From Lentzea albidocapillata subsp. violacea (GTDB lineage: Bacteria; Actinomycetota; Actinomycetes; Mycobacteriales; Pseudonocardiaceae), in NCBI RefSeq assembly GCF_900100275.1, contig NZ_FNET01000013.1:124001-188000 (forward strand): a stretch of DNA of 64,000 bases, given 5' to 3'. The position numbers and the translations under genes were made by a program. Positions 12,164 through 22,866 of this stretch are shown here, in pieces (within the stretch, counting starts at the first letter, position 1; each line of letters begins with the position of its first letter). The notes under the pieces are model-generated. The model was not told the DNA's origin. It saw only the letters and a list, made by a program, of their open reading frames with translations, and ran no database searches.

Positions 12164-13003
12164 TCAGTCCTCGACGGTCCAGACCAGGGTGTTCAGGTCG
12201 ACCTCGGGGCGCACGCTCCAGCGGACCTGGATCACCTGGGTCTCGTCGGGCAGCACGAACACGCTGTGCCCGCCCGTCGTCTCGCCCGGCTGCACGCCGA
12301 GCTTGTGCGCGGGCCGGGAGGACAGCGAGACAGGCGCCTTCGTCACGGTCTCGCCGGTCTTGGTCACGAGGACCAGGTACATGTCCGGCAGCGAGGTGTA
12401 GGGGACCTGCGAGGTGTTCGTCACCTCGGTGTGCACGACCACGGACCGTTCGCCCTCGGCGAGCTTGTAGCCGGCCGCCGTGAACAGGAAGTCGGCCGGG
12501 TCGACGACCTCGACCAGCTGGATGGTGAGGCGGGCGCCTTCGAGGCTGTCCGCCTCCAGCACCGAGCCGATCTTGCCGGTCCGCGAGACGACGGGCTTGG
12601 GCTGCGGCTGGTCCGCGCGCACCCAGCCGGCGGACTGGGGCGGACCCCAGGTGGCCTGCGGTGGCTGCTGAGCGGGGAACGGCTGGCTGACCGGGCCCTG
12701 CGGACCGTAGGGCTGCTGCTGGACCGGGTGAGGACCGCTCTGGTGCACCGCGTACGGGCCGGACGGCGGACCGCCCGTGTAGCTGCCGTAGGCGGCGGCG
12801 TTCGCGAGGGCCCTGCGCACGCCGTTCGGGTCGCACTCCACACCCACCAGCAACGGCAGTCCGCTGCCCGAGAGGGTGATCAGGCGCATGGCGGCCTCGC
12901 GCGGGTCCATGCCCAGGCGCTGGGCGATCTCGTGCACGGCGGCGCGGCCCGACTCGGCGAGAACGGCGAGCAGGCGGGCGTCTACGGGATCGGGGGGCAC
13001 CAC
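12164..13003 (-). CDS. Lrp/AsnC-type HTH protein with Pro/Gln linker and DUF4352-like domain
   Basis: A 279-residue protein with three parts. Residues 1-55 resemble an Lrp/AsnC HTH (DPVDARLLAVLAESGRAAVH, then AQRLGMDPREAAMRLITL). Residues 75-145 are a low-complexity linker rich in Pro, Gln, Gly and Tyr. Residues 150-279 form a beta-rich domain (TIQLVEVVDPADFLFTAAGY, SVVVHTEVTNTSQVPY) like the immunoglobulin-like DUF4352 domain usually found in secreted proteins. No signal peptide or membrane helix is visible. Single gene, convergent with rluD and divergent from dnaE1. Function unknown; a regulator that senses a ligand through the C-terminal domain is one possibility. Confidence 0.7.
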   Translation of the reverse strand: MVPPDPVDARLLAVLAESGRAAVHEIAQRLGMDPREAAMRLITLSGSGLPLLVGVECDPNGVRRALANAAAYGSYTGGPPSGPYAVHQSGPHPVQQQPYGPQGPVSQPFPAQQPPQATWGPPQSAGWVRADQPQPKPVVSRTGKIGSVLEADSLEGARLTIQLVEVVDPADFLFTAAGYKLAEGERSVVVHTEVTNTSQVPYTSLPDMYLVLVTKTGETVTKAPVSLSSRPAHKLGVQPGETTGGHSVFVLPDETQVIQVRWSVRPEVDLNTLVWTVED

Positions 13004-13172
13004 GAAAAGAACGCTACCCGGAGGTGACGATCACCGTGTCACCGCATACCGGATCGAGATCACCCCGACAGACGGCAGGTTGGTGCGTGAGTGCCGGAGC
13101 GCGGCGGGATAGGGTTGGCAGATCCGGAATTCGCGTCCTTCCCACGCGTCCGTTCGATCTCATGGAGGTACC

Positions 13173-16100
13173 GTGGCGGACTCGTTTGTGCATCTGCACG
13201 TGCACACCGAGTACTCGATGCTCGACGGTGCGGCCAAGGTGGCTCCGCTGTTCGAGGAGGCCGGGCGGCTCGGCATGACCGCTGTCGGCATGAGCGACCA
13301 CGGCAACATGTACGGGTCGGACGAGTTCTACCAAACGGCGATGAAGACGGGCATCAAGCCGATCATCGGCATCGAGGCCTACCTCGCCCCGCACAACCGC
13401 CTGCACAAGAAGCCGGTCGCCTGGGGCGATCCCGGTCAGCGCGGCGACGACATCTCCGGCGCCGGCGCGTACACCCACATGACGATGTGGGCGCGCAACG
13501 CGGACGGACTGCGGAACCTCTTCCGGCTGCACACCGAGGCCAGCAAGACGGGTTACTACTACAAGCCCCGCATGGACCGCGAGCTCGTCTCGGAGCACGC
13601 CGACGGCATCATCGCGACGACCGGCTGCCCGTCCGGCGAGGTGCAGACCCGGCTGCGGCTCGGACAGGTCGACGAGGCGTTCCAGGCCGCGTCCGACTAC
13701 CGCGACATCTTCGGCAAGGACAACTTCTTCCTGGAGTTGATGGACCACGGCCTGGAGATCGAGCGCCGGGTCCGCGACGGCCTGCTGGAGATCAGCAGGA
13801 AGCTCGGCATCCCGCCGCTCGCGACGAACGACAGCCACTACGTCACCAAGGACCAGGCGGACACGCACTCCGCGTTGCTCTGCGTGCAGTCCGGCAAGAT
13901 GCTGACCGACCCGAACCGGTTCAAGTTCGACGGCGACGGCTACTACCTGAAGTCGTCCGAGGAGATGCGGGAGATCTGGAAGGACCTCCCGGAGGCGTGC
14001 GACAACACGCTGCTGGTCGCGTCGATGGTCGAGTCCTACGAGGACATCTGGACCGTCAAGGACCGCATCCCGAACTTCGAGGTGCCGCAGGGCGAGGACC
14101 AGGCCTCCTGGTTCCGCAAGGAGATCCAGCGCGGGCTCGAATGGCGGTTCGAGGGCCGGGAGGTTCCGGACGAGTACATCAAGCGCTGCGACTTCGAGGC
14201 CAAGGTCATCATCGACAAGGGCTTCCCGGCGTACTTCCTGATCGTCGCCGACCTGATCAGCTACGCCCGCAGCGTGGGCATCCGCGTCGGTCCCGGCCGT
14301 GGTTCGGCCGCGGGCGCGGCCGTGTCGTGGGCGATGGGTATCACGAACATCGACCCGATCCCGCACGGTCTGCTGTTCGAGCGGTTCCTGAACCCCGAGC
14401 GCACCGCCATGCCCGACATCGACATCGACTTCGACGACCGCCGTCGTGGCGAGATGATCCGCTACGCCAGCGAGAAGTACGGCACGGACAAGGTCGCCCA
14501 GGTGATCACGTTCGGCACCATTAAGACCAAGGCGGCGCTGAAGGACTCGGCGCGCGTGCACCACGGCCAGCCGGGCTTCGCGATCGCCGACAAGATCTCG
14601 AAGGCGCTGCCGCCGCCGATCATGGCGAAAGACATCCCGCTCAACGGCATCGTCAACAAGAGCCACCCGCGCTACGGCGAGGCCGCCGAGGTCCGGTCGC
14701 TGCTGGAGACCGACTCGCAGGTGAAGGAGATCTTCGACACCGCGCTCGGTCTCGAGGGCCTGATCCGCAACGCCGGCGTGCACGCCTGCGCGGTGATCAT
14801 GTCGAAGGACCCGCTCACGGAGTCCATCCCGCTCTGGTACCGCGACGACGGCTCGTTCATCACCGGCTGGGACTACCCGTCGTGCGAGAACATCGGCCTG
14901 CTGAAGATGGACTTCCTCGGGCTGCGCAACCTCACGGTGATGGGCGACGCGATCGAGAACATCGAGGCCAACCGCGGCAAGGACGCGGTCCCGGACTTCG
15001 ACAAGCTCACGCTCGACGACCCGGAGACCTACGCGCTGCTCGGCCGCGGTGACACGCTCGGCGTGTTCCAGCTGGACGGCGGGCCGATGCGCGACCTGCT
15101 GCGCCGGATGCAGCCGACGACGTTCGAGGACATCGTCGCCGTCGGCGCGCTGTACCGCCCCGGTCCGATGGGTGTGAACGCGCACAACGACTACGCGGAC
15201 CGCAAGAACGGCCGTCAGGAAGTCAAGCCGATCCACCCGCAGCTCGAGGAACCGCTCAAGGTGATCCTCGGCGAGACGCACGGTCTGATCGTCTACCAAG
15301 AGCAGATCATGTTCATCGCCCAGGAGGTCGCGGGCTACTCGATGGGTCGAGCGGACGTGCTCCGCAAGGCCATGGGCAAGAAGAAGGCCGAGGTTCTGGC
15401 CAAGGAGTTCGAGGGCTTCCGCGAGGGCATGCGCAACGACCCGCGCGGCTTCTCCGACGAGGCGATCCAGGCGCTGTGGGACACGATCCTCCCGTTCGCC
15501 GGCTACGCGTTCAACAAGTCGCACGCGGCCGCGTACGGCCTGATCTCGTACTGGACGGCGTACCTCAAGGCGAACTTCCGCGCCGAGTACATGGCCGCCC
15601 TGCTCACGTCGGTCGGTGACAACAAGGACAAGTCGGCGGTCTACCTCGCCGAGTGCCGCCGCCTGGGCATCAAGGTCCTCCCGCCGGACGTCAACGAGTC
15701 GGCGCTGCGCTTCGGTGCCGTCGGCACGGACATCCGCTTCGGCCTGGGCGCGATCCGCAACGTCGGCGCGAACGTCGTCGAGTCGATCATCAAGAGCCGC
15801 CGGGAGAAGGGCGCCTACACGTCCTTCACGGACTTCATGGACAAGTCCGAGCTCGTCGCCTGTAACAAGCGTGTGATCGAGTCGCTGATCAAGGCAGGCG
15901 CGTTCGACGCGTTCGGCCACCCCAGGCTCTCGCTGATCCAGGTGCACGAGGACGCGGTCGACGCCGTCGTCCCGATCAAGCGCAAGGAGGCGGAGGGGCA
16001 GTTCGACCTGTTCGGTGGCGACAGCGCCGACGACCAGGACGACAGCAGCTCACCGCTGGCGCACCTCAAGTTCGGCACGGACGAGTACCCGCGCAAGCAG

Positions 16101-16730
16101 ATGCTCAGCCTCGAGAAGGAGATGCTGGGGCTGTACGTGTCCTCGCACCCCCTCGACGGCGCCGAGCGGATCCTGCGCAAGTACGCGCCACGGCCGATCG
16201 CGGTCGTGCTCGACGATCCGCCCAAGGAGGGCGAGCTGATCGTCTCGGGCATGATCTCGTCGATCGAGCGCCGGGTGAACAAGAACGGCCTGCCGTGGGC
16301 GATCACGGTCATCGAGGACCTGGACGCGTCCATCGAGGTCCTGTTCTTCCCGAAGTCCTACGAGGTGCTACGCGACGACCTGGAGCTCGACTCCGCCGTG
16401 TGCGTGAAGGGCCGCGTGAACTGGCGCGACGACAAGATGGCGATCTTCGGTGACGGTGTCGTCCCGCTCGACATCAGCGATGCGGAGGCCAACCCCGGCG
16501 CGGACCCGCCGCTCGTGCTCGGGCTGCACACCAAGACGCTGACGCCCGCGCTGATCGAGGAACTCAAGATCGTGTTCAAGTCGCACGAGGGTCAGGTCGC
16601 CGTGCACCTGGAGGTGCAGAAGCGCGACAAGTCGAAGGAGATGCTGGTGGTGGACAACTACCGGGTCAGCACGACGCCGTCGCTCTTCGGTGACCTCAAG
16701 ACCATCCGCGGCGTCACCATCCAGCGTTAG
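13173..16730 (+). CDS. dnaE1: DNA polymerase III alpha subunit
   Basis: The replicative polymerase, 1185 residues, GTG start with GGAGG 5-9 bases upstream. The PHP domain is first ([27 protein letters not shown]), which in actinobacterial DnaE1 carries proofreading exonuclease activity. The palm has the catalytic carboxylates in PDIDIDF (residues 414-420), preceded by [17 protein letters not shown]. The fingers region includes [16 protein letters not shown] and [16 protein letters not shown] helix-hairpin-helix region, an acidic break with beta-clamp-binding-like residues (EGQFDLFGG), and a C-terminal OB domain ([20 protein letters not shown]) follow. Length and order are normal for DnaE1. 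Confidence 0.97.
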   Translation: MADSFVHLHVHTEYSMLDGAAKVAPLFEEAGRLGMTAVGMSDHGNMYGSDEFYQTAMKTGIKPIIGIEAYLAPHNRLHKKPVAWGDPGQRGDDISGAGAYTHMTMWARNADGLRNLFRLHTEASKTGYYYKPRMDRELVSEHADGIIATTGCPSGEVQTRLRLGQVDEAFQAASDYRDIFGKDNFFLELMDHGLEIERRVRDGLLEISRKLGIPPLATNDSHYVTKDQADTHSALLCVQSGKMLTDPNRFKFDGDGYYLKSSEEMREIWKDLPEACDNTLLVASMVESYEDIWTVKDRIPNFEVPQGEDQASWFRKEIQRGLEWRFEGREVPDEYIKRCDFEAKVIIDKGFPAYFLIVADLISYARSVGIRVGPGRGSAAGAAVSWAMGITNIDPIPHGLLFERFLNPERTAMPDIDIDFDDRRRGEMIRYASEKYGTDKVAQVITFGTIKTKAALKDSARVHHGQPGFAIADKISKALPPPIMAKDIPLNGIVNKSHPRYGEAAEVRSLLETDSQVKEIFDTALGLEGLIRNAGVHACAVIMSKDPLTESIPLWYRDDGSFITGWDYPSCENIGLLKMDFLGLRNLTVMGDAIENIEANRGKDAVPDFDKLTLDDPETYALLGRGDTLGVFQLDGGPMRDLLRRMQPTTFEDIVAVGALYRPGPMGVNAHNDYADRKNGRQEVKPIHPQLEEPLKVILGETHGLIVYQEQIMFIAQEVAGYSMGRADVLRKAMGKKKAEVLAKEFEGFREGMRNDPRGFSDEAIQALWDTILPFAGYAFNKSHAAAYGLISYWTAYLKANFRAEYMAALLTSVGDNKDKSAVYLAECRRLGIKVLPPDVNESALRFGAVGTDIRFGLGAIRNVGANVVESIIKSRREKGAYTSFTDFMDKSELVACNKRVIESLIKAGAFDAFGHPRLSLIQVHEDAVDAVVPIKRKEAEGQFDLFGGDSADDQDDSSSPLAHLKFGTDEYPRKQMLSLEKEMLGLYVSSHPLDGAERILRKYAPRPIAVVLDDPPKEGELIVSGMISSIERRVNKNGLPWAITVIEDLDASIEVLFFPKSYEVLRDDLELDSAVCVKGRVNWRDDKMAIFGDGVVPLDISDAEANPGADPPLVLGLHTKTLTPALIEELKIVFKSHEGQVAVHLEVQKRDKSKEMLVVDNYRVSTTPSLFGDLKTIRGVTIQR

Positions 16731-16786
16731 CCGCCTGGCCGCAGAAATAGTGGCGAGGGTTGAGTAAACGGGGTTAACTGGGTGAG

Positions 16787-17992
16787 GTGACGACACTCAC
16801 CCAGTTGCCCGACGACTACGTCCAGAACCCGCACGAAGTGCACGACCTGCTGCGTGCCGAGGGGCCCGTGCAGGAAGTCCACATGCCGCGCGGGCTCAAG
16901 GTCTGGCTCGTGACTCGGTACGACGAGGCGAAGATCGCCCTCACCGCTCCGCAGGTCAGCAAGAACATCGCCGAGGGCGGTCACCTGATGGCCGTGCACG
17001 CTCCCGGCACCGACCAGCGCCGCGAGATCGAACCCACGCTCGCCGTGCACATGCTCAACATGGACCCGCCGGGCCACACCCGGCTGCGCAAGCTCGTGAC
17101 CAAGGCGTTCACCGCCCGTCGCATCGAGCTGATGCGCCCACGTGTGCAGGAGATCGCTGCCGAGCTGATCGCCAAGCTCAACGACGGCGACGAGGTCGAC
17201 CTGCTGGAGGCGTTCGCGTTCCCGCTGCCGATCACCGTCATCTGCGAGCTGCTCGGCATCCCGATCGACAACCGCGACGACTTCCGCGAGTGGTCGAACC
17301 AGCTGCTGTCCTTCGGCACGCCGGACCAGGTGCAGGCCGCCGCGTCCGCGATGGCCGGCTTCCTCTTCCAGCACGTCACGGCCATCGCCCAGGCCGAGCC
17401 CGACGACACGTTCTTCTCCGCGCTCGTGCACGCCGACGACTCCGGTGACCGGCTGAACACCGAAGAGCTGATCTCGATGGCGTTCCTGCTGCTCGTGGCG
17501 GGCCACGAGACGACGGTGAACCTCATCGGCAACGCGGTGCTGTCGTTGCTGAGGAACCCGGACCAGCTGCAGATCCTCAAGGACCGCCCCGAGCTGATCC
17601 CGGCGAGCACCGAGGAGTTCCTGCGGCTGGAGGGCCCGGTCAACGTCGCGACCTTCCGCTACACCAGGGAGGACCTCGAGCTCGGCGGCGTCACGGTGCC
17701 CGCCGGCGAGATCCTGATGGTGTCGCTGGTCGCCGCGAACCGCGACCCCGCGAAGTACGCCGATGCGGACAAGCTCGACGTGACGCGGTCCGCGCAGGGG
17801 CACGTGGCGTTCGGTCACGGCATCCACTTCTGCCTCGGCGCGCCGCTGGCCCGGCTGGAGTTCGACGTGGCGCTGACGCAGCTGCTCGACCGGTTCCCGA
17901 ACCTGACGCTGGCCGCGGAGCCGGAGACGTTGGTGTGGCGGGACAGCACGCTGATCCGAGGGCTGCACACCCTGCCTGTCCGCCTCGCCTAA
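16787..17992 (+). CDS. cytochrome P450, coupled to bioA
   Basis: A 401-residue soluble bacterial P450. Motifs: the helix C region [18 protein letters not shown], helix I with [11 protein letters not shown], the ExxR motif in [10 protein letters not shown], and the haem loop [19 protein letters not shown] with the proximal Cys at residue 349. It needs ferredoxin and reductase partners that are not in the window. The TAA stop is one base from the GTG of bioA, so the two are almost certainly cotranscribed and translationally coupled. This recalls BioI of Bacillus, a P450 that cleaves fatty acyl-ACP to pimeloyl-ACP, but substrate cannot be deduced from sequence. Confidence 0.95.
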   Translation: MTTLTQLPDDYVQNPHEVHDLLRAEGPVQEVHMPRGLKVWLVTRYDEAKIALTAPQVSKNIAEGGHLMAVHAPGTDQRREIEPTLAVHMLNMDPPGHTRLRKLVTKAFTARRIELMRPRVQEIAAELIAKLNDGDEVDLLEAFAFPLPITVICELLGIPIDNRDDFREWSNQLLSFGTPDQVQAAASAMAGFLFQHVTAIAQAEPDDTFFSALVHADDSGDRLNTEELISMAFLLLVAGHETTVNLIGNAVLSLLRNPDQLQILKDRPELIPASTEEFLRLEGPVNVATFRYTREDLELGGVTVPAGEILMVSLVAANRDPAKYADADKLDVTRSAQGHVAFGHGIHFCLGAPLARLEFDVALTQLLDRFPNLTLAAEPETLVWRDSTLIRGLHTLPVRLA

Positions 17993-17993
17993 T

Positions 17994-19259
17994 GTGCTGC
18001 GGGTGGACGACCTGCTGAAGCTCGACCAGGCGCACGTCTGGCACCCGTACGGCCCGATGCCGGGCACCCAGGAGCCGTTGCTCGTCTCGGAGGCCTCGGG
18101 TGTCCGGCTGACGCTCGCGGACGGCCGCGAGCTCGTCGACGGCATGTCGTCGTGGTGGGCGGCCATCCACGGCTACCGCCACCCGGCGCTGGACGCGGCC
18201 GTCACCGAGCAGCTCGGCAGGATGAGCCACGTGATGTTCGGCGGCCTCACGCACGAGCCCGCCATCCGCCTCAGCACGAAGCTCGTCGAGATCACCCCCG
18301 AGCCGTTGCAGCACGTGTTCCTCTGCGACTCCGGCTCCGTGTCGGTCGAGGTCGCGGTGAAGATGTGCCTGCAGTACTGGCGCTCGCAGAACCGGCCGGA
18401 GAAGCACCGCCTGCTGACGTGGCGCGGCGGCTACCACGGCGACACGTTCAACCCGATGTCCGTCTGCGACCCCGAGGGCGGGATGCATTCGCTGTGGCGC
18501 GGAATCCTGCCGCAGCAGGTGTTCGCGGACGCGCCGCCGGCCGAGATGGACACCGCGTACGTCCAGCACCTCGCCGACCTGGTCGAGGAACACGCGGACG
18601 AACTCGCCGCGATCATCGTCGAGCCGGTCGTGCAGGGCGCCGGGGGCATGCGCTTCCACGACCCGCGCTATCTGCACGTGTTGCGCGAGCTGGCGTACAC
18701 GCACGACGTGCTGCTGGTGTTCGACGAGATCGCCACGGGCTTCGGCCGTACGGGCGAGCTGTTCGGTGCCGATCACGCGAACGTCAGCCCGGACGTCATG
18801 TGCCTGGGCAAGTCGCTGACCGGCGGGTACCTGACGATGGCCGCCACCCTGTGCACGTCACGGGTGGCGGACGGGATCAGCAGGGGCGAGGTGCCGGTGC
18901 TCGCGCACGGACCGACGTTCATGGGCAACCCGCTGGCTGCGGCGGTGTCGCTGGCGTCGATCGACCTGCTGCTGTCCCAGGACTGGAAGCGCGAGGTAGC
19001 CCGCATCTCCGCCGGTCTGACGGCAGGACTCGCGCCCGCACGCGCGTTGCCCGGCGTTCGGGACGTGCGCGTGCTGGGCGCCATCGGTGTCGTGCAGCTG
19101 CATGAGCCCGTGGACATGGCCCGTGCCACTCGCGCCGCGGTTGACGCGGGCGTCTGGCTGCGGCCGTTCCGCGACCTGATCTACACGATGCCGCCGTTCG
19201 TCAGCACGGACGACGACATCGCGGCGATCTGTCAGGGCGTGATCGCGGCGGCGAGCTGA
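17994..19259 (+). CDS. bioA: adenosylmethionine-8-amino-7-oxononanoate aminotransferase
   Basis: Class III aminotransferase of 421 residues that converts KAPA to DAPA using SAM as amino donor, the third step of late biotin synthesis. Signatures: VWHPYGPMP near the N-terminus, [15 protein letters not shown], the [12 protein letters not shown] segment, [24 protein letters not shown], and the PLP lysine K273 in [13 protein letters not shown]. Start at GTG 17994; a second GTG at 18003 would shorten it by three residues. Coupled to the P450 upstream. The last 28 bp overlap the convergent glutaredoxin-like gene. Confidence 0.95.
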   Translation: MLRVDDLLKLDQAHVWHPYGPMPGTQEPLLVSEASGVRLTLADGRELVDGMSSWWAAIHGYRHPALDAAVTEQLGRMSHVMFGGLTHEPAIRLSTKLVEITPEPLQHVFLCDSGSVSVEVAVKMCLQYWRSQNRPEKHRLLTWRGGYHGDTFNPMSVCDPEGGMHSLWRGILPQQVFADAPPAEMDTAYVQHLADLVEEHADELAAIIVEPVVQGAGGMRFHDPRYLHVLRELAYTHDVLLVFDEIATGFGRTGELFGADHANVSPDVMCLGKSLTGGYLTMAATLCTSRVADGISRGEVPVLAHGPTFMGNPLAAAVSLASIDLLLSQDWKREVARISAGLTAGLAPARALPGVRDVRVLGAIGVVQLHEPVDMARATRAAVDAGVWLRPFRDLIYTMPPFVSTDDDIAAICQGVIAAAS

Positions 19260-19474
19260 GTGTCGGTCGGCTCGACCAGGAACTCACCGTTCGGGAGCAC
19301 GACGACCGGGATCTGCTTGCGGCCGGAGATCTCGATCGCTTTGTCGCGCGCCTCGTCGTCGTTTTCGACGTCGACGTAGGTGAACGGCACGTTGTTGCGG
19401 GTCAGCCACGACTTGGCCCGGCGGCAGTCGCCACACCATTCGGCGCCGTACATCACGATCGGTTGCTCGGTCAT
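19232..19474 (-). CDS. glutaredoxin-like / mycoredoxin-type protein
   Basis: An 80-residue thioredoxin-fold protein: strand [13 protein letters not shown] with the redox pair C14-x-x-C17, then [20 protein letters not shown], and the cis-Pro region [13 protein letters not shown]. Actinobacterial members (mycoredoxins) reduce mixed disulfides with mycothiol; the CGDC active site instead of CGYC makes the exact partner uncertain. It overlaps the 3' end of bioA by 28 bp on the opposite strand and starts about 36 bp from the bioD start, so it diverges from bioD. Confidence 0.88.
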   Translation of the reverse strand: MTEQPIVMYGAEWCGDCRRAKSWLTRNNVPFTYVDVENDDEARDKAIEISGRKQIPVVVLPNGEFLVEPTDTQLAAAITP

Positions 19475-19510
19475 GCCCTTACGGTAGGTGACGTCCTAAG
19501 GTGAGTGCCT

Positions 19511-20230
19511 GTGAGCGTGCTGGTGATCACCGGAACCGGGACCGAGGTCGGCAAGACCGCCGTGACCGCGGGCATCGCGGCGCTGGCCAGGGCAGAAGGC
19601 AGACGGGTCGCGGTGCTCAAGCCCGCGCAGACCGGTCTGCTGCCCGGCGAGCCTGGCGACGTGGCGGAGGTGGCGCGGCTGGCGGGCGACGTGACGACCC
19701 GTGAGCTGGCCAGATACCCCGACCCGCTGGCCCCCGCCACCGCGGCGAGACGTGCGGGCATGGCCACCGTGCACCCCAAGGACGTCGCCGCCGAGGTCAC
19801 CGCGCTCGACGAGACCCACGACCTGGTGCTGGTCGAGGGCGCGGGCGGGTTGCTGGTGCGGTTCGACGAGGGCGGCTCGACGCTGGCCGACATCGCGTGG
19901 GCGGTGAACGCACCCGTCCTGATCGTGGCTCAGGCCGGGCTCGGCACGTTGAACGCGACCGCGCTGACGGCCGAGGCGTTGCAGCGGCGTGGACTCGAGT
20001 CGATCGGTGTCGTGGTGGGCAGCTGGCCGCTGCACCCCGACCTCGCCTCGCTCACGAACCTGGCCGACCTGCCGGAGGCGGCGGGCGCACCGCTGCTCGG
20101 CGCGCTGCCGCAGGGTGTGACGAAGCTCGGCCCGGTGGACTTCCTGACCGTCGCCAGGAGATCGTTCTCACCGTGGTTCGGCGGGGAGTTCGACCCGGAG
20201 ACGTTCGCGGCTCAATTCGCGGTCCAGTGA
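19511..20230 (+). CDS. bioD: dethiobiotin synthetase
   Basis: ATP-dependent carboxylase closing the ureido ring of DAPA. The P-loop GTGTEVGKT lies at residues 7-15 from the GTG at 19511; GTG 19505 would add two residues. Other family features: [20 protein letters not shown] and [20 protein letters not shown]. About 239 residues, normal size. It follows bioA after the intervening reverse-strand glutaredoxin gene and is followed by bioB after 70 bp. bioF, which normally sits among these genes, is absent from the window. Confidence 0.95.
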   Translation: MSVLVITGTGTEVGKTAVTAGIAALARAEGRRVAVLKPAQTGLLPGEPGDVAEVARLAGDVTTRELARYPDPLAPATAARRAGMATVHPKDVAAEVTALDETHDLVLVEGAGGLLVRFDEGGSTLADIAWAVNAPVLIVAQAGLGTLNATALTAEALQRRGLESIGVVVGSWPLHPDLASLTNLADLPEAAGAPLLGALPQGVTKLGPVDFLTVARRSFSPWFGGEFDPETFAAQFAVQ

Positions 20231-20300
20231 CCTACATCGCTGCACGGGGAAGGATTCAGTGAGGCACACTGGCTCGCCAGGCCACAGAGGAGGAGAGATC

Positions 20301-21317
20301 GTGACCGCAGCACCGGAACAGATCGACGTGCTCGACGAGGCTCGTGAGCAGGTGCTCGAACGAGGCGTCGGGCTCACCGAGGCTCAGGTGCTGAAGGTGC
20401 TGGAGCTCCCCGAGGACCGGGTCCCCGAGCTGCTCGCACTGGCGCATGAGGTCCGTGAGCGCTGGTGCGGCCCCGAGGTCGAGGTCGAGGGCATCGTGTC
20501 GCTCAAGACCGGCGGCTGCCCCGAGGACTGTCACTTCTGCTCGCAGTCGGGCCAGTTCCCCTCGCCGGTGCGGTCGGCGTGGCTGGACATCCCCGGCCTG
20601 GTCCGCGCGGCGCGGCAGACCCGTGACACCGGCGCGACCGAGTTCTGCATCGTCGCGGCCGTGCGCGGCCCGGACAAGCGGCTGCTCTCGCAGGTGCGCG
20701 ACGGCATCAAGGCCATCCGCGCGGACGGCAACGACATCCAGATCGCCTGCTCGCTCGGCATGCTCACGCAGGAGCAGGTCGACGAGCTCGTGGCGATGGG
20801 CGTGCACCGCTACAACCACAACCTCGAGACCGCCCGCTCGCACTTCCCGCAGGTCGTCACCACGCACTCCTGGGAGGAGCGCTGGGACACGCTGCGGATG
20901 ATCCGCGACGCCGGCATGGAGGTCTGCTGCGGCGGCATCATCGGCATGGGGGAGACGCTGGCGCAGCGCGCGGAGTTCGCCGTGCAGCTCGCGGAGCTGG
21001 AGCCGGACGAGGTCCCGCTGAACTTCCTCATCCCGAACCCCGGCACGCCGTACGAGAACTACCCGGTCGTCGAAGGTGCCGAGGCGCTGCGCACGGTCGG
21101 CGCGTTCCGGCTCGCGCTGCCGCGCACGATCCTGCGGTTCGCCGGCGGCCGTGAGCTGACGTTCGGTGACCTGGGTGCGAAGCAGGGCATGCTCGGCGGC
21201 ATCAACGCGATCATCGTCGGCAACTACCTGACGAACCTCGGCCGTCCCGCGCAGCAGGACCTCGACATGCTCGAAGAGCTGTCGATGCCGATCAAGGCGC
21301 TGAGCCAGACCCTGTGA
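20301..21317 (+). CDS. bioB: biotin synthase
   Basis: Radical SAM enzyme of 338 residues that inserts sulfur into dethiobiotin. The GTG at 20301 is chosen because GAGGAGGAG lies just upstream; the longer frame from 20259 reads through this ribosome site. The radical-SAM cluster is C73-x3-C77-x2-C80 in [13 protein letters not shown]. Other BioB signatures are [34 protein letters not shown], and the conserved region with [17 protein letters not shown], whose Arg helps bind the auxiliary cluster. Immediately coupled (TGATG) to the small BsaP gene. Confidence 0.97.
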   Translation: MTAAPEQIDVLDEAREQVLERGVGLTEAQVLKVLELPEDRVPELLALAHEVRERWCGPEVEVEGIVSLKTGGCPEDCHFCSQSGQFPSPVRSAWLDIPGLVRAARQTRDTGATEFCIVAAVRGPDKRLLSQVRDGIKAIRADGNDIQIACSLGMLTQEQVDELVAMGVHRYNHNLETARSHFPQVVTTHSWEERWDTLRMIRDAGMEVCCGGIIGMGETLAQRAEFAVQLAELEPDEVPLNFLIPNPGTPYENYPVVEGAEALRTVGAFRLALPRTILRFAGGRELTFGDLGAKQGMLGGINAIIVGNYLTNLGRPAQQDLDMLEELSMPIKALSQTL

Positions 21318-21511
21318 TGACGGCTGTGTACTGCGCTTTCTGCGGCAAGGAAGAGGCTGACGGCGACCACGCGTTCTGCCGTCAGCGGCTGTCGATGATC
21401 GACCCGCCGCGCTACTGCCCGGAGTGCGCGCGCCGCATGGTCGTCCAGGTGACCCCGGACGGCTGGACGGCGCGCTGCAGCCGCCACGGAGAGACGGCGT
21501 CGGCTCGGTAG
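21317..21511 (+). CDS. bsaP: biotin synthase auxiliary protein
   Basis: A 64-residue Cys-rich protein whose ATG shares one base with the bioB stop. Cysteines fall in C6-x2-C9, C21, C34-x2-C37 and C54, with the core DPPRYCPECARRM. It matches the small protein found directly after bioB in mycobacteria (Rv1590 position), described as an iron-sulfur auxiliary protein needed for BioB activity. The strict coupling means equimolar synthesis with BioB is likely. Identification rests on position, size and Cys pattern. Confidence 0.85.
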   Translation: MTAVYCAFCGKEEADGDHAFCRQRLSMIDPPRYCPECARRMVVQVTPDGWTARCSRHGETASAR

Positions 21512-21524
21512 TAACCTCTCGCGA

Positions 21525-22118
21525 ATGGACGAAAAAGCAGCGCCGGTGCGCATCGAACCCGTGCCGGAGCCGCCGTACGTCTACCACTACTACCCCCGGC
21601 CACGGCCGAAGGTGGTGGTGAAGCGGGATCTGCTGCCGGGCCTCGTGGTGGCGCTGACGACGTTCGCGTTCGGGCTGCCGGCCGCGTACCTCTGGTCGTG
21701 GCTGGCCCCGGCCCAGCTCAAGATCGTCTCGCCGCAGGACAGCAAGTTCTACCCGATCGGCGTGGAGAGCTACCACCGGCTCGACGCGCTGATGATGTTC
21801 GTGCTGATCGGTCTCGGCGCCGGCGTGGTCACCGGGATCTCGACGTGGCTGCTGCGGCAGCGGCGCGGGCCGGTCGTGATGCTGGGGATGACCGCCGGAG
21901 CGTTCGGGGCGGGGTGGTTCGCGCAGTTCCTCGGCGGCTCGCTGGCCGCGGCCGCGTACCCGCTGCCGTCGACGATCAAGGCGAACGACACGTTGCTCGT
22001 CGCGCCCGCTCTGGAGACGTGGTGGGGAATTCTGGCGTGGCCGCTGGGCGCCGCGCTGGCGTACGGCTGCTGCACGGCGTGGAACGGCCTGGACGACCTG
22101 GGGCGGCGCCTCGGTTAG
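21525..22118 (+). CDS. DUF2567 membrane protein
   Basis: A 197-residue protein starting 13 bp after bsaP. It has a Pro/Tyr-rich cytoplasmic N-terminus (PPYVYHYYPRPRPK) and four membrane segments (about residues 38-60, 85-105, 112-135, 165-185). A mainly extracytoplasmic stretch lies between the first two (QLKIVSPQDSKFYPIGVESY). It corresponds to the DUF2567 gene after bioB and its small partner in mycobacteria (Rv1591 position). The conserved bioB-bsaP-DUF2567 order argues for a link to biotin metabolism, but no function is known. Confidence 0.8.
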   Translation: MDEKAAPVRIEPVPEPPYVYHYYPRPRPKVVVKRDLLPGLVVALTTFAFGLPAAYLWSWLAPAQLKIVSPQDSKFYPIGVESYHRLDALMMFVLIGLGAGVVTGISTWLLRQRRGPVVMLGMTAGAFGAGWFAQFLGGSLAAAAYPLPSTIKANDTLLVAPALETWWGILAWPLGAALAYGCCTAWNGLDDLGRRLG

Positions 22119-22143
22119 TTCGCCGGGACGCCGCCTTCTTCGG

Positions 22144-22866
22144 TTACCCGACGCGGTAGGCGAAGTCGGGCATGTCCGTCACGAACATCTGACCGGGCGC
22201 GTGCGTGATCGCGAACGGCGGCTTGGACTTCATCAGCACGGCCTGAGGAGTCACCCCGCACGCCCAGAACACCGGCACGTCACCGGGTTCGTGCTCGACG
22301 GCGTCCCCGAAGTCCGGTGCTTCGATGTCCTCGATCCCGAGCATCCTCGGGTCGCCCGCACCGACCGGTGCCCCGTGCACGGACGGCATGAGAGCGGTGA
22401 CCTTGTGCGCCATGTCCACAAGGGACTCCGGGATCCAGCGCATCGACACGACCATCGGGCCGTGCAGCCTTCCCGCGGGCCGGCACTGGATGTCCGTGAC
22501 GAACATCGAGACGTTCTTGCCCTGATCGACGTGCCGCAGCGGCACTCCCGCGTTGGTGAGTGCCGTCTCGAACGTGAAGCTGCAGCCGATCAGGAACGTC
22601 ACCAGGTCGTCGCGCCAGTAGTCGGTCGCGTTCTCGGGTTCTGCTGTGAGCTCCCCGTTCTCCCAGATGCGGTACCGCGGCGCGTGGGTGCGCACGTCCG
22701 CGTCCTGCTTGAGCGCGCTGACGGTCTCGCCCGCGTCCAGCACGTCGAGCACCGGGCACGGCTTGGGGTTGCGGTGGGTGAAGAGCAGGAAGTCGTACGC
22801 CCAGTCCCGGGGGATGGCGATCAGGTTGGCCTGCGCCTGTCCCGGCGCTTGTCCCGCGGTCGTCAT
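22144..22866 (-). CDS. DUF1445 (UPF0317) hydro-lyase / D-glutamate-cyclase-like protein
   Basis: A 240-residue member of the DUF1445 family: QANLIAIPRDWAYDFLLFTH, RNPKPCPVLDV, RYRIWENGELTAEP, GCSFTFETAL and FWACGVTPQAVL are all family signatures. The usual first 15-20 residues before the PG-x-x-QAN motif are reduced, so the start may be slightly short of the family norm. Relatives include mitochondrial D-glutamate cyclase; bacterial members are annotated as putative hydro-lyases. The ATGA overlap with the upstream MFS gene (stop and start share 4 bases) marks a two-gene operon, probably uptake plus modification of an organic acid. Confidence 0.85.
   Translation of the reverse strand: MTTAGQAPGQAQANLIAIPRDWAYDFLLFTHRNPKPCPVLDVLDAGETVSALKQDADVRTHAPRYRIWENGELTAEPENATDYWRDDLVTFLIGCSFTFETALTNAGVPLRHVDQGKNVSMFVTDIQCRPAGRLHGPMVVSMRWIPESLVDMAHKVTALMPSVHGAPVGAGDPRMLGIEDIEAPDFGDAVEHEPGDVPVFWACGVTPQAVLMKSKPPFAITHAPGQMFVTDMPDFAYRVG

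Noticed and set aside
13014-15947. 977-codon frame antisense to dnaE1
   Set aside because: Low-complexity Arg/Val/Leu/Asp product with no domain; the + strand frame is unmistakably DNA polymerase.
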